From NCBI GenBank assembly GCA_963573385.1, contig CAUYLG010076978.1, positions 1 to 64,000 on the forward strand: DNA of 64,000 bases. Reading direction: 5' to 3'. This DNA is from Cacajao melanocephalus (lineage: Eukaryota; Chordata; Mammalia; Primates; Pitheciidae). This document shows, piece after piece, positions 49,086 to 64,000 of this stretch. Every line of letters begins with the position of its first letter. The first letter of the stretch is position 1. A program made the translations under genes and the position numbers. The notes under the pieces are model-generated. The model was given only the letters and a program-made list of their open reading frames with translations, ran no database searches and was not told the origin of the DNA.

Positions 49086-50224
49086 CGGAGGAGTTTGGGT
49101 CTTGGTTTCTAGAGTCTGCAGCTGAGGTCCCTGGAGAAGGGCTAACACTTCCCTAACATACTCCAGTGAATGCTATCTGGTCAGCACTCCCACCTGCTCA
49201 ACCTCTCTGGTGCTCAACAGAACACGTGGGCAGATCCCGGCTGCCTAGATTTGAACCCCAAAGTACCACTGCAGGTTTGTGTCTTTGCAAACACAGAAAG
49301 TCTGATAGCCACGTATGACCAGTTACAGATGAGAACTGTGAGAGCTATGCATTATTTTCTTCCTTGTGAAGTACATTCACCATTTTCCCTCACTGTCTTT
49401 CTCCCAGTCATTTACATTTTAAAAGTTGGTGACATTTAGCATTACAATATAGTTTTTTGGTAACAGAGAGTTCAGGTGGGACTGGGGACTGAACCAGATG
49501 AGGCATTAACGTAGCCCAGAGATGGAAGTGGGGACCAGCGGTCTTGGTGTCTAATTTTCTGTGAAGAGGATGAGTGTGTCTTCATCTGTGTGGGTAATGG
49601 CTGTGTCCTGCTAGGCACAAGCATGGGTTGTAGTCAGTGTTGTCATATGGAAGCTTAAACATGGTGGCATGGTCACTATTTGGTGGCCTGCACTGGGTCG
49701 TGTCTGTTGTCTCTCACTCACTGTCTCTGCCATCCTCTCTATTGCGGGGATTGGAAGCCTGAAAACTATATTCCAACACTTTCTTGTCTTTCTACCTGTT
49801 AGGTTCTGCTAATAGTAGGGAGGGGACATCTGGCAGCACTTCTCCCAAGCAGCGAGATAGCAGTGGCGGGAGCAGCAGCAGCAGCTAGTGAGTATGGGCC
49901 CCTGGTAACACCAGTTTCCCTTTTGCTTCCTGTAGGTAGAAATTGGTAGGTATTCTTGTCTTCTTACAGCAATTCTAGCGCCTCTGTCACTAATGCTTTG
50001 TGTTGGATTCCCTGTGTAACATGTTTGCCATCGTTTCCACTCTGCTGATTGGGCGCTGCCTGACGCAGCTCCCATTCTCTTGTTTGCTTGTTGCGCTCAG
50101 CTCTTTGATTTTAAGACAGGTCCATCTTGCACCGTAGACACCAGGTCCGTTGCTTCTGACTGCTGCATAGTACCATGAAGCACGCATCGGCCGCGTTGTA
50201 CCTCCCCTCCCCCAGGGATTGTTC
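49086..50224. other. Unassigned DNA; possible ancient LTR-like stretch at 49690-50200
   Basis: 'gtctttctacctgttaggtt', a short CAG run at 49875-49886 and 'tatgggcccctggtaacacc' resemble an ancient repeat I cannot name. No gene recognised. Confidence 0.35.
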
Positions 50225-50400
50225 ACTCAGATTATCCCCCAGTGATTCATAGTCTTAAACATGTTGTCTTTTTAGACCTGTGTGAGAATTCCCCGGGATA
50301 AAAGGATGTGCCCAGGAGTGAAATTGCTTGGTCATAGAGCATAGCTATGTCGTGTTCTAAGCACTGTAAGATCGCACTCCAAAGTAACCACACCCCCCAC
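50225..50400 (-). mobile_element. Possible L1M fragment, antisense
   Basis: 'aaaggatgtgcccaggagtg' and 'aaattgcttggtcatagagc' match the antisense L1M motif 'aggagtggaattgctgggtcatag'. The boundaries are unclear. Confidence 0.5.
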
Positions 50401-50555
50401 CCCGATGACTCTGCACTTATTATTCTGTAACTGGATTTCCTTCACTTTATAAATGACAAAAATTTAAACAGTTCCAACTGGGGAAATTTAAGAAAAAAAT
50501 TAATATGCAACCTACAATAAAATATGGAAACAACTGACGCTGTGTTTCAGGTAAC

Positions 50556-50770
50556 AGCTTCTAGAGTCAGCCTACAAACCTGTCTCATTAGCTGTGTGAC
50601 CTTGGGGTAACAGCCTAACCTCCCTGTGCCTGCCTCAATTTTCTCATTCGCAAAATAGGTATAATAATAGTACCTATCTTATTTTAGGATGTTATTAAAT
50701 ACATAAAGAGCTTAGAATATTCCCTGGCACATAGCAAGAACCCAACGGCTGTTGGCTATTATTGTTGAGC
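50556..50770 (+). mobile_element. MIR SINE, near full length
   Basis: 'tagctgtgtgaccttggggt', 'ctccctgtgcctgcctcaat', 'tttctcattcgcaaaatagg', 'tataataatagtacctatct', 'tccctggcacatagcaagaa' and 'ctgttggctattattg' cover most of the MIR. Confidence 0.92.
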
Positions 50771-51189
50771 GTTTAAGTAATTTCCAGTTTTTTGCTATTT
50801 CTCAACAATGCTCCAATGACATTCAGGATTTTTTTTTTATAGCGGTCAAAGACCCTTAACGTTACATTTGCCATGGAAGTTCAGAATTCTTAAATGACCA
50901 CCTGAGTACGCACACTGGAGCTCTGGCAGCAAACGCCAGCCTGGGTCTAACAACCTCCTGGCTTGGGACACTTGGATCTCTTTAGAAGTAACAGGATCTC
51001 TTTAGATTGCCTGTTCCAATTGCTGCATGGTCAAGGCCTGTGACTGGATGTCCCCTTCCAATGGTTTCCGGATTTCTGCATAGCCAATGCCCTGACCAGG
51101 GCCTGCTTGAGCTTCTGGGGTGGGTCCTAATCTATAGTCCTAATCTCAGGTCAGGTAGGGGAATGTCTGTGCACAGTTGCATGACATGA
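50771..51189. other. Unassigned DNA
   Basis: 'gctatttctcaacaatgctc' could be residual antisense LINE. No gene recognised. Confidence 0.35.
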
Positions 51190-51342
51190 AGGGACAGCAT
51201 TGATTCAAATCCCTGCTCCATGGCTTAGCATCTGTGCGATCTTAGGCAAGTGATGCCAACTCTCTGAGCTCTGTTGCCTCACCTGTAAAGTGGAAATGAT
51301 ACCTATTTCACTGTGTTGCTGGGAAGATTTGAGAATTGCAAT
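51190..51342 (+). mobile_element. MIR SINE
   Basis: 'attgattcaaatccctgctc', 'tgtgcgatcttaggcaagtg', 'tctctgagctctgttgcctc' and 'acctgtaaagtggaaatgat' are in forward MIR order. It abuts the MaLR LTR that follows. Confidence 0.87.
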
Positions 51343-51645
51343 GTGTCTTAGTCTGTTTAGGTTGCTCTAACAAAATACCATAGACTAGGTGGCTTATAAA
51401 CAGCAGATATTTATTTCTCACAGTTCTGGAGGCTGTGAAGTCCAAGATCAAGGCACTGCAGATTCGGTGTCTGGTGGGGGCCTCGCTGGCTGGTTCAGAG
51501 ACAATGCCTTCTTGCTGTGTCCTCATTTGGTAGAAGGAACAAGCCAGCTGTCTGGGGGAATCTTTTAAAAGGGCATGAACCCCAATCAGCAGAGCTCCAC
51601 GAGTATGACCTAATCACCTCCCAAAGGGAGTGCAGTTACTCACAT
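51343..51645 (-). mobile_element. MLT1-type MaLR LTR, antisense, 3' part in plus-strand order
   Basis: 'tgtcttagtctgtttaggtt', 'aataccatagactaggtggc', 'ttatttctcacagttctgga', 'gattcggtgtctggtggggg', 'cttgctgtgtcctcatttgg' and 'tatgacctaatcacctccca' follow the reverse MLT1 LTR. The sequence loses similarity after about 51645, so the LTR's 5' end is missing. Confidence 0.88.
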
Positions 51646-52004
51646 GCCTGCAGCCGAAGAACAGTCCTCTATCAGGGAGAGTCGTCCTTTTCAACCAAGC
51701 CCACGGCTTCAGGAGGGATGCATGTGAAGTGGGGAGGGAGGAAGGGTACACACACCTAGCCAGCCAGATCAGCTGAATCAACCCTGGTGATCAATGGGGC
51801 CACAGATGTCGAAGCCAGATCACCCTCACATCCTACTGTGTTTTTGATTTCTATCATTTCCTTTTGATTCTTTCCTAGATTTCTCACCTCTCTGCTTATA
51901 TTACCCATCTGTTCTTGCATGTTGTTTACTTTTTTCCATTAGAGCCTGTAATGGTTAATTTTATATGTCAATTTTGAGATTTCAAGATGCTTGTTGAAAG
52001 TGAG
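51646..52004. other. Unassigned DNA
   Basis: Contains 'atggttaattttatatgtca' at 51953, a motif typical of an ancient LTR or DNA-element start, but too little to classify. Confidence 0.35.
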
Positions 52005-53288
52005 GTAAAATATTTAAAGCATTGAAAGAAACAACCAACCATTAAATTCTGTAGCTAATGAAATTATTCTTCTAAAGTGAAGGAGAAATAAGATTTGTTC
52101 TTGCCAAATGGTATTTGTAGCCATTAGACCTACCTTCCAAAAATGTTAAAATAAAAATTTCAGAGAAAAGGAAAATGATATAGTTCAGAAATTTGGATCT
52201 AAAGAAATAAAGAATGTCAGAAAGGGGATAAGTTTAGATTGGCTGACAGTAGACAAAAAAAAAAAGGAATAACTGTGGTGAAATAAAATCTTTTAATTTT
52301 CTTATTCTTAATTACTTTGATAAATTATTCCTTTGTTCAAAGTAATATTAGCAACAATGTGTTGGGTGACTATAGAATACGGATAAGTGAAATGAATGCT
52401 AGCTGCGTTATAAATATAGGAGGGAGGAATTGGGAATCGTCTTGTTATAGATGGACTTACATTAGTTGTAAATGTATATGAAAAATTCTAGGACAACTTT
52501 TTTAAAAAAGGGAAAGAAGACATATAATTGATACGCTAGGAGAAGAAAGAAAATGGAATCATATAAAATGCTTAATTAGAGCCAGACAAGGCAGAAAAAG
52601 AGAGAATTTTTTTAAAGGAAATAAGAACAATAAAAGAACAAAAAAAAAGGAAATAAGAACAAGTGCAACAAATAAAAAACAGCTACAAATGTGGTAGAAT
52701 ATCAGTGCAACTATATCAACATCACTAAATGTGAATGGTCTAAATATACCAACTAAAAGAGACTGTCAGAGTGATAAAACAAAGCAGGACCCCAACTATA
52801 TGTTAAGAGCAATCTTCTTTAAATAAAAAGACCCAGATAGATTCAAAGTAAAGGAATGGAGAAAGATAAACTATGCTGTCTCTAATCAAAAGAGACCTAG
52901 AGCCACTATGTTAATTTCAGGGAAAGCAGATTCAGAACAAGGAAAGCTGTCACAGATAAAGAGCACATAATGATAAAGGCATCAATTCTCTAAGAAAACA
53001 TAGCAATCTTTAACATATAGGCACCTCACAGCAGTGTCAGACTATCTGAGGCAAAATCTGATAGAACTGCAAGAAGAAATAGACAAATCCACTATTATAT
53101 TTGGAGAGGCCAATGCCCCTCTATCAGTAATTGACAGATTCAGAAAGTGGAAAATCAGTAATTACAACATTTAATCCAGACAATTGCCTCATCAATTGTC
53201 TGGATTAAATTGACTTTTATAGAATACTTCATCTAACAACAGCAAGAATATATAGTCTACACAAGCTCACATGAAACATTCAGCAAGT
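52005..53288 (+). mobile_element. Old L1M, inter-ORF and ORF2 endonuclease region
   Basis: 'aaatgtgaatggtctaaata', 'actgtcagagtgataaaaca', 'gcaggaccccaactatatgt', 'gataaaggcatcaattctct', 'ctgatagaactgcaagaaga', 'aatagacaaatccactatta' and 'gaatacttcatctaacaaca' follow the L1M ORF2 5' end. The frame is heavily broken by stops. The part before about 52600 is weaker. A 17-bp perfect hairpin (53170-53209) is an unusual change within it. Confidence 0.8.
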
Positions 53289-53439
53289 GTTTGATATTGA
53301 ATGTTTGTGTCCCTCTAAAATTCATAGGTTGAAGCCCTAATCCCTATGTGACTGTATTTGGAGATGGGGCCTTGAAGGAAGTAATTAAAGCTAAATGAGG
53401 TCCTATGGGTGGTGACCCCATGCAACAGGATTGGTGTCT
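53289..53439 (+). mobile_element. MLT1-type MaLR LTR 5' part
   Basis: 'attgaatgtttgtgtccctc', 'taaaattcataggttgaagc', 'gtatttggagatggggcctt' and 'aattaaagctaaatgaggtc' match the start of an MLT1-type LTR, cut off by the Alu at 53440. Confidence 0.8.
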
Positions 53440-53744
53440 TTTTTTCTTTTCTTTTGAGACCGGATCTCACTCTGTTGCCCAGGCTGGAGTACAGTGGTGC
53501 CATCTCAGCTTACTGTAACCTCAGCCTCCAGAGCTCAAGTGATTCTCTTACTTCAGCCTCCCGAGAAGCTGGGACTACAGGCATGCACCACAGTGCCCAG
53601 CTAATTTTTGTGGTTTTTGTAGAGACAGGGTTTCCCCATGTTGTCTAGGCTGTTCTTGAACTCCTGGGATCAGATGATCCACCTGTCTAGGCCTCCTAAA
53701 GTGCTGGGATTACAGGTGTGAGCCACGGCTCTCGGCTCTCGGCC
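53440..53744 (-). mobile_element. AluJ-like element
   Basis: Antisense Alu with a T/C-rich tail, 'cggatctcactctgttgccc' and 'gtggtttttgtagagacagg'. Its far end carries a local repeat (ggctctcggctctcggc) in place of the usual Alu start. Confidence 0.93.
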
Positions 53745-57855
<4,111 letters not shown>

Positions 57856-58205
57856 TGTGCTATGGTCTGAATGTTTGTGATTCCCAAAATGCATATATTG
57901 AAATCTAGTCCCCAATATGACGGTGTTTTGAGGTGGTGGCTTTGGGAGGTGATTAGGTCATAAAGGTAGAACCTTCATGAGTGAGATTAACACCCTCAAA
58001 AAAGAGGCCCCAGAGAGCTCCAACGCCCCTCCCACCATGGGAGGATGCAGCAGAAAGACGGCCATCTATGAATCAGGAATTGGCACCTCATCAGACACTG
58101 CACCTTGATCTTGAACTTCCCAGACTCCAGAACAGGAGAAATACATTTCTGTTGTGTATACGCCCCCCCCACTCTATGGTATTTTATTGTACTAACTGAA
58201 CACAT
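57856..58205 (+). mobile_element. MLT1-type MaLR solo LTR, near full length
   Basis: 'tgctatggtctgaatgtttg', 'gcatatattgaaatctagtc', 'gggaggtgattaggtcataa', 'gaggccccagagagctccaa', 'gacggccatctatgaatcag', 'cagactccagaacaggagaa' and 'atacatttctgttgtgtata' follow the same LTR order as the copy at 33460. Confidence 0.9.
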
Positions 58206-59138
58206 GAAGACAGTGTGTGTGTGTGAAGGTTTTGAAGGTCATCCCCTTTTCATTCTATCACAATGGAAGCTCACGCAGCTCCAGAACAAAATCCCACAGT
58301 CAAAAGGTCTTTCATCCACCATTATTTTAAAGACAGGATTATACAATTCAAAATGATCAGATCGGTAGTAATTATCATCTTTTAAAAATAATCTTTACTG
58401 AGTATATAATGGATGGTCAATTTTTTAAAAAAACAAATATGCAGTACAATCGAGGTAATATTATCTTGGTTTCCAAATTCCATGTAATAAACTCATGACA
58501 ACTGCCTTGAACACAAAATACAGAGCCTCTGACTCAGGAACTTCCCTATTAGAGTCTGAAACTCCAATCCACACTTTGATATACCTTGTCAGGTCTCTGA
58601 AAACGTAGGGTACACACCTATTTTGTAAACTTCAGCATTAAACTGTTTTTCTAAAATGTATGGATATGTACACAGACATTAAATGGGCTCATCTGGCTTT
58701 TCACACATTTTAAAATACGATTTAAATCACTCAGACAATTACATATATAATAAAGCAACTGTTCATTTATTGCTTCAGTTACCTATATTCCGTTCCTCTT
58801 AGCATAAGACTCCCTTACCCCAGATTCTAGACCCAAGAGCTCTTCATTGTATTCAATCTTAGACCATCCACTACTCATTTTTAAGTTCCACCAAAATAAA
58901 ATCAAAACATATTTATTTAATGCCTGCAACAGGCAACACCTTGAGATGGAATAACGAAATTCTTTCACTGAAGAGTTTATGACTTAGTTACAGATGTACA
59001 CTTGAATTACTCATTGCTTTAGGGCTGATGGTCAAGTTTCTTCCCACCTCAAATGAGCCAGACTGATGGGACATCTTGATATGTTATGATTAACAGTCGA
59101 TGCAAAACTACTTTTTTATTTAACTACTGCTCTTGGTT
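58206..59138. other. AT-rich single-copy DNA, nothing recognised
   Basis: No gene or repeat recognised. Several short A/T runs occur. Confidence 0.35.
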
Positions 59139-59740
<602 letters not shown>

Positions 59741-60379
59741 ACTACTGTTCTTAATCAGCCTTAATGGACCCTCAGTGCATATGCCCTTGTCTTTAGTCAT
59801 CGGTTGAGGTCATACAACTGTTTGATAATTTAAGGTGGTATTTCATATGAGGAACCTAACATTTTAAATGAACTCATTGTCATACATGTCAATCTTTTAT
59901 TGGAACTGATTTTCTTCAATAAGTCAAACATAAGACACATAACAGAGGATGGAATGAAAACATACTGCTTCTTTAGAACTTCCAAATTCTTAATGCACAG
60001 CTACTATGAGGTATCAATGGAATGGTTGTTTGTTTTCTGAAAATACACTTTGTAACATTTCCAGCTACACAAAGACTATAAGGGCAGCATCTGCCCAGTC
60101 TTGGATGGTAGCCTAACACCAATGCAAAGCCTGAGATCTCACTTCTTACAGACAGATGAAAATCTATATACTTCTCTTCCTTCTTATATGTTTTATTGAA
60201 CAACTCTCTGGAAAAATCCAGTTTTTAAAAAATTGCAACCCAAAGTAAATTTCAGATTTGTTGCACCATATTATGCTAATATGCGATGCTTTTCTTCTCT
60301 GCTAAATGGGTTGAAATTTAACATTGGAAATTAGTCCAATCTAGTCAGTCAGATAATGAAAGTTAAACTATATTCAGCA
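59741..60379. other. AT-rich single-copy DNA, nothing recognised
   Basis: No gene or repeat recognised. Confidence 0.35.
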
Positions 60380-60698
60380 GGCCAGGTGAAGTGGCTCACA
60401 TCTGTAATCCCAGCACTTTGGGAGGCTGAGGCTGGTGTATCAGTTGAGGTCAAGAGTTTGAAACCAGTCTGGCCAACACAGTGAAACCCTGTCTCTACTA
60501 AAAATATAAAAAATTAGCTAGGTGTGGTGGCATGCACCCGTAGTTCCAGCTACTCGGCAGACTGAGGTAGGAGAATCGCTCACCGAGGAGGCAGAGGTTG
60601 CAGTGAGCCAAGATCACACCACTGCACTCCAGCCTGGGTGACAGAGACTCTGTCTCAAAAAAAACAAAACAAAACAAAACAAACAAACAAATAAAAAA
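60380..60698 (+). mobile_element. AluS-like element with (AAAAC)n/(AAAC)n tail
   Basis: Sense Alu from 'aggccaggtgaagtggctca' to 'agagactctgtctc', then four AAAAC and several AAAC units at 60657-60695. A short stretch is missing before 'gaggaggcagaggttgcag'. Confidence 0.94.
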
Positions 60699-61490
60699 GT
60701 ATGTGAGAAACATAATTTTTAGTCAATAGAACCTGTTATGTGGTTTAATGAATAGTCTTCCTTCCTAATTTAGTTTGGTTTTATATTGAGTATTGGTTGC
60801 AGGCAAGGGTTACCCCAACCCAGATAAATACCCTGCTTCCCAAATACAAATCCACGCGTAAAATGACCTTGGAAAGTGGAAAAGGAGAAAATATAGAGCC
60901 GGAAAGTTGGACCAGGTGTCTAATCTTCCAGGGGAAGGGGCAGGGAGTGACATGTGTTTTCAAGTACTCTCTAATGCACTGGAATCTGCTACTCACTAGT
61001 CTGAGAGCTGAGTGTGTGTCATCTGGGTACCTTGTATGAAAAGTCGGTGCCTGGAAAGAGGGCACATGTCCCATCAGCAGCAAACATAGGGATCTTTGAG
61101 GGAAGTATTTTGTCACCGTGTGTGTATGAAGGAAAGGGCCCATTGTCCCACAGTTCCTGCTTGGTATACACAAGGGTACTAGTGTACTAAAAAAGCTCAC
61201 TTCATTCTAAGGGAAATTCTACTGAATCATGGGATTATTCTTCTTTGTCAGTGGACTTACTGAAGTGTCCTAAAGAAAGGATGAAAAAATAACTCACACT
61301 TGAATGCTGTAAACCTGATGAGGAGAATATGTCACCATTGCTTAATCTTCCTACAATGCTGGCCTAAAAGGTCCTCTTGAGACAGTAAAAGGGCAAATTC
61401 TACAATCCCTTTTATATCTAGTGAGGTCCCAAAGTGATAGGGTTAGAATGTAGCCAAAACAAAGTGATCCTTGGTTTTAGAAATCTTTAA
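60699..61490. other. Single-copy DNA, nothing recognised
   Basis: The 139-codon minus frame (60781-61200) and 80-codon plus frame (60797-61039) overlap each other. Neither is recognisable. Confidence 0.4.
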
Positions 61491-61780
61491 CAGGCTGGGG
61501 GTGGCTCACACCTGTAACCCCAGCACTTTGGAGGCTAAGCCAGGAGGATTACTTGAGTCTAGGAGTTCAAGACCAACCTGAGAAACATAGTGAGAACCCC
61601 ACCTCTACAAAATATTAAAAATTAGCTGGGTGTGGTGGTGCACACCTGTAGTTTTGGCTACACAGGAGGCTGTGGTGGGAGGATTGCTTGAGCCCAGGAG
61701 GCAGAAGCTGCAGTGAGCCAAGATTGTACCACTGCACTCCAGCCTTGGGAACAGAGTGGGAGCCTATCTTTAAAGAACTA
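61491..61780 (+). mobile_element. AluJ-like element
   Basis: Sense Alu, diverged ('gaaacatagtgagaacccca', 'gaggattgcttgagcccagg'), with almost no A tail remaining. Weak flanking duplication 'aatctttaa' before and after. Confidence 0.92.
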
Positions 61781-62029
61781 GTAATCTTTAATAACCTAGA
61801 CTGCAGTGTGACCATCACTTTGTTTTCCCTGTTATAACTAAGGCCTTATCTGCTATGCAAATCACTGGTAACCAAGAGGTCATCATTCACTAAAGAAGCA
61901 GTCCAGGCAATAAACAGTGATTTCAATTACTGAGTCCAACAACTGATGAGCACCCCATAGTTTATGGAAATAGTCACTGCCAGTGCCTTACAGACAAGTT
62001 CTTGGAGGGATGAAGGCAGCAAGGGAACA
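61781..62029. other. Short unassigned spacer
   Basis: About 250 bp without a recognised repeat, leading into old L1. Confidence 0.35.
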
Positions 62030-62683
62030 CCTACAACACATGAAGTTGTTGATAAGATCCAGTTAGCTTTCTTCCTTAGAGAAGAAAAAAGAATGAAAAA
62101 GAAATGAAGATTGACTACAAGACATAGAAAATTACCTTAAAAGACCAAATCTAAGAATTATTGGTGTTAAAGAAAGAGTTGAGCAAGAGCAAGGAGTAGA
62201 AAACTTATTTAAAAAAAAAAAAACAATAATAGAAAACTTTCCAAAACCTGAGAAAGAGATAAATATTCGGGTACAGGAAAGTCAGAGAACACCAAACAGA
62301 TTCAAACCAAGTAAGTCTACCCTGAGGCATATAATGATCAAACTGTCAAAGACCAAGGACAAAGAAGGCATCCAAAAAGCAGCAAGAGAAAAGAATTACA
62401 TATAAAGTAGCACCAATTTGGCAAGATTTCTCAACAGAAACCATACTTCTCAATAGCCATGGAAGAACAGGAAGACATTTTCAAAGTGCAGAAAAAAAGA
62501 AAATCTGCCATCCAAAAATACTGTATTCAGCAAAGCTATCCTGCTATCCCTCAAATATGAAGGAGAGATAAAAGTCTTTCCCAGACCAAAAAAAAAAAAA
62601 AAAAAGTGGACAGAATTCACCACCACCATACTCACCTTACAAGAAATGCCAAAGGGAGTTCTTCAATCTAAAAGAAAAATATT
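62030..62683 (+). mobile_element. Old L1M, ORF1 3' region
   Basis: 'aaaactttccaaaacctgag', 'cctgaggcatataatgatca', 'aaaagcagcaagagaaaaga', 'aatgaaggagagataaag'-type text ('tatgaaggagagataaaagt'), 'ctttcccagaccaaa' and 'cttacaagaaatgccaaagg' follow the C-terminal half of L1M ORF1. The frame contains stops, so it encodes no protein. Confidence 0.88.
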
Positions 62684-62990
62684 GGCTGGGAGTGGTGGTT
62701 CATGCCTATAATCCCAGCATTTTGGGGCCAAGGTGAGAGGATTGCTTGAGCTCAGAAGATCAAGGCCAGCCTGTGCAGCATGGTAAGACCCTGTTGCTAC
62801 AAAAAACAATTTGCTGGGCACGGCAGTGCCTGTAGTCCCAGCTACTTGGGAGGCTGAGGCAGGAGGATCACTTGAGCCCAAGCATTCGAGCCTGCAGTGA
62901 GCTATGATAGTTCACCACTGCACTCCAGCCTGGACAACAGAGCTAAACTCTTTCTCAAAAAAAAAAAAAAAAAAAAAAAGGAAAAGAAAA
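62684..62990 (+). mobile_element. AluJ-like element inside L1M
   Basis: Sense Alu from 'ttggctgggagtggtggttc' to a 22-base A tail. 'ggcagtgcctgtagtcccag' and 'ggaggatcacttgagcccaa' are AluJ-like. It interrupts the L1M at the end of ORF1. Confidence 0.94.
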
Positions 62991-64000
62991 AACCCACAAA
63001 TGTGCAAAAAGAAAACATTTAAAGGTTTAAAATACACTGGTAAAATTAAATACATGGACAAGCCCAGTATTACTTTAATATTGTAATTATGGTATATGAT
63101 CCACATCATAAGTATATAAATCTATCTAGTATAAAGCCCCAAATACAAATCAATCAAAAACAATAATAGTTATAGTAATCTGTTAAGAGATAGGGAATAT
63201 AAAGATATATAAATTGAGATAACAAAAAGCCAAAATGTGGGGAGAATGAAGTTAAAGTGTAGAGGTTTTTTGATTTTTTGTTTTTACATTTTTCTTTGTT
63301 TCTAGTATTTTCTGTGTGATCTAAGTTACTATCTCTTTAAAATAACTTGTTATATACATAAGATTTTTTTTGTAAGCCTGATGGTAACCACAATGCAAAA
63401 ACCTATAATAGATTCACTAAAAATAAAAAGCAATGCATTAACACATACTCTCAGAGAAAATCACTTAACCACAAAGGAAGACAGAAAGAAAGGAAGAGAG
63501 GAGTTACAAGACAGCCAGAAAACAAGCAACAAAATGATAGTAAGTCCTCACCTATCAGCAAAAACATTGAATTTAAATGGACTCAATTCTCCAATTAAAA
63601 GACATAGAATGGCTAAATGGATAAAGAAATAAGACCTGACTGTATGCTGCCTATAAGAAAACCATTTCACTTCTAACATGAAGGGATGGAAAAAGATATT
63701 CTATGTAATTGGAAACCAAAAAAAAAGAGCAGGAGTCAGTAGCTTTACTTATATCAGATAAAACAGACTACAGATCAAAGACTGTAAAAAGAGACAAAGA
63801 GATAATTCAGCAAGAGGAAATAAGTTTAAATATCTATGTCCCCAAAGGAAATAAGTATAAATACCTATGTATCTAACAACAGAGCTCCCAAGTATATAAT
63901 GCAAACATTAATAGATCTAAAGGGAGAGATAGACAGCAATACAATAATAGTAGGAGACTTCAACACTCTACTGCCAGTAATGGACAGGGCATCCAGATAG
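62991..64000 (+). mobile_element. Old L1M, inter-ORF and ORF2 endonuclease start, runs off the window
   Basis: 'gtaagcctgatggtaaccac', 'acaaaggaagacagaaagaa', 'ggatggaaaaagatattcta' and 'agatagacagcaatacaata' are in order. The readable NGLNSPIKRHR motif (plus frame 63381-63632) is the beginning of ORF2's endonuclease domain. The frame is broken at 63632. A 31-bp tandem duplication lies at 63815-63876. The element continues past 64000. Confidence 0.92.
63815..63876. repeat. 31-bp tandem duplication in L1M ORF2
   Basis: Two adjacent diverged units starting 'aggaaataagtttaaatatc' (63815) and 'aggaaataagtataaatacc' (63846). Thirty-one is not a multiple of three, so the duplication shifts the ORF2 frame. 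Confidence 0.75.

Overview
This window is primate, most likely human, chromosomal DNA. It carries about two dozen Alu elements of AluJ and AluS type, a 5'-truncated primate-type L1 with intact target-site duplications, a THE1-type LTR, several MLT1-type MaLR LTRs, and many ancient mammalian repeats (MIR, L2, old L1M, one MER5A-like DNA transposon). There is no operon-like gene packing. No open reading frame looks like a conserved protein, apart from decayed L1 ORF1 and ORF2 pieces. I could not assign a gene or chromosomal locus, and I annotate no confident cellular coding exon. All repeat family names come from remembered consensus sequences, not from a database search.

Layout. From 1 to 13 kb the sequence is GC-rich and mostly single-copy, sprinkled with MIR and L2 fragments, and has no Alu. 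From 13.2 to 16.3 kb there is an Alu cluster that includes a chimeric Alu. From 16.3 to 28.7 kb the sequence is again mostly single-copy, with MIR and L2, one MER5A-like element and one unusual tail-less Alu. From 28.7 to 30.8 kb an L2 is split by nested Alus, followed by an antisense old L1. From 31 to 39 kb there are three MaLR LTRs in the same orientation, old L1 pieces and a THE1-type LTR, with several small rearrangement scars. From 39 to 47 kb the sequence is GC-richer, with a CpG island near 42.9-43.4 kb (the best promoter candidate) and MIR-rich flanks. From about 47 kb to the end the DNA is AT-rich and L1-rich, with Alus, three further MaLR pieces and old L1s, the last of which runs off the end of the window.

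The most interesting material is structural. The THE1-type LTR is bounded on both sides by a copy of the same ~90-100 bp of L1M sequence, instead of a short target duplication. That LTR also contains a tiny ~55 bp retroposed insert with 14 bp duplications. Two short insertions appear to be copied from sequence 1.3-1.5 kb away. There is a ~130 bp inverted repeat around a 1.1 kb spacer, and a pair of diverged inverted copies of a hairpin-forming segment 2.5 kb apart. These look like records of replication- or repair-based rearrangement rather than a new gene system. I found no evidence for a CRISPR array, a phage or a coding novelty.
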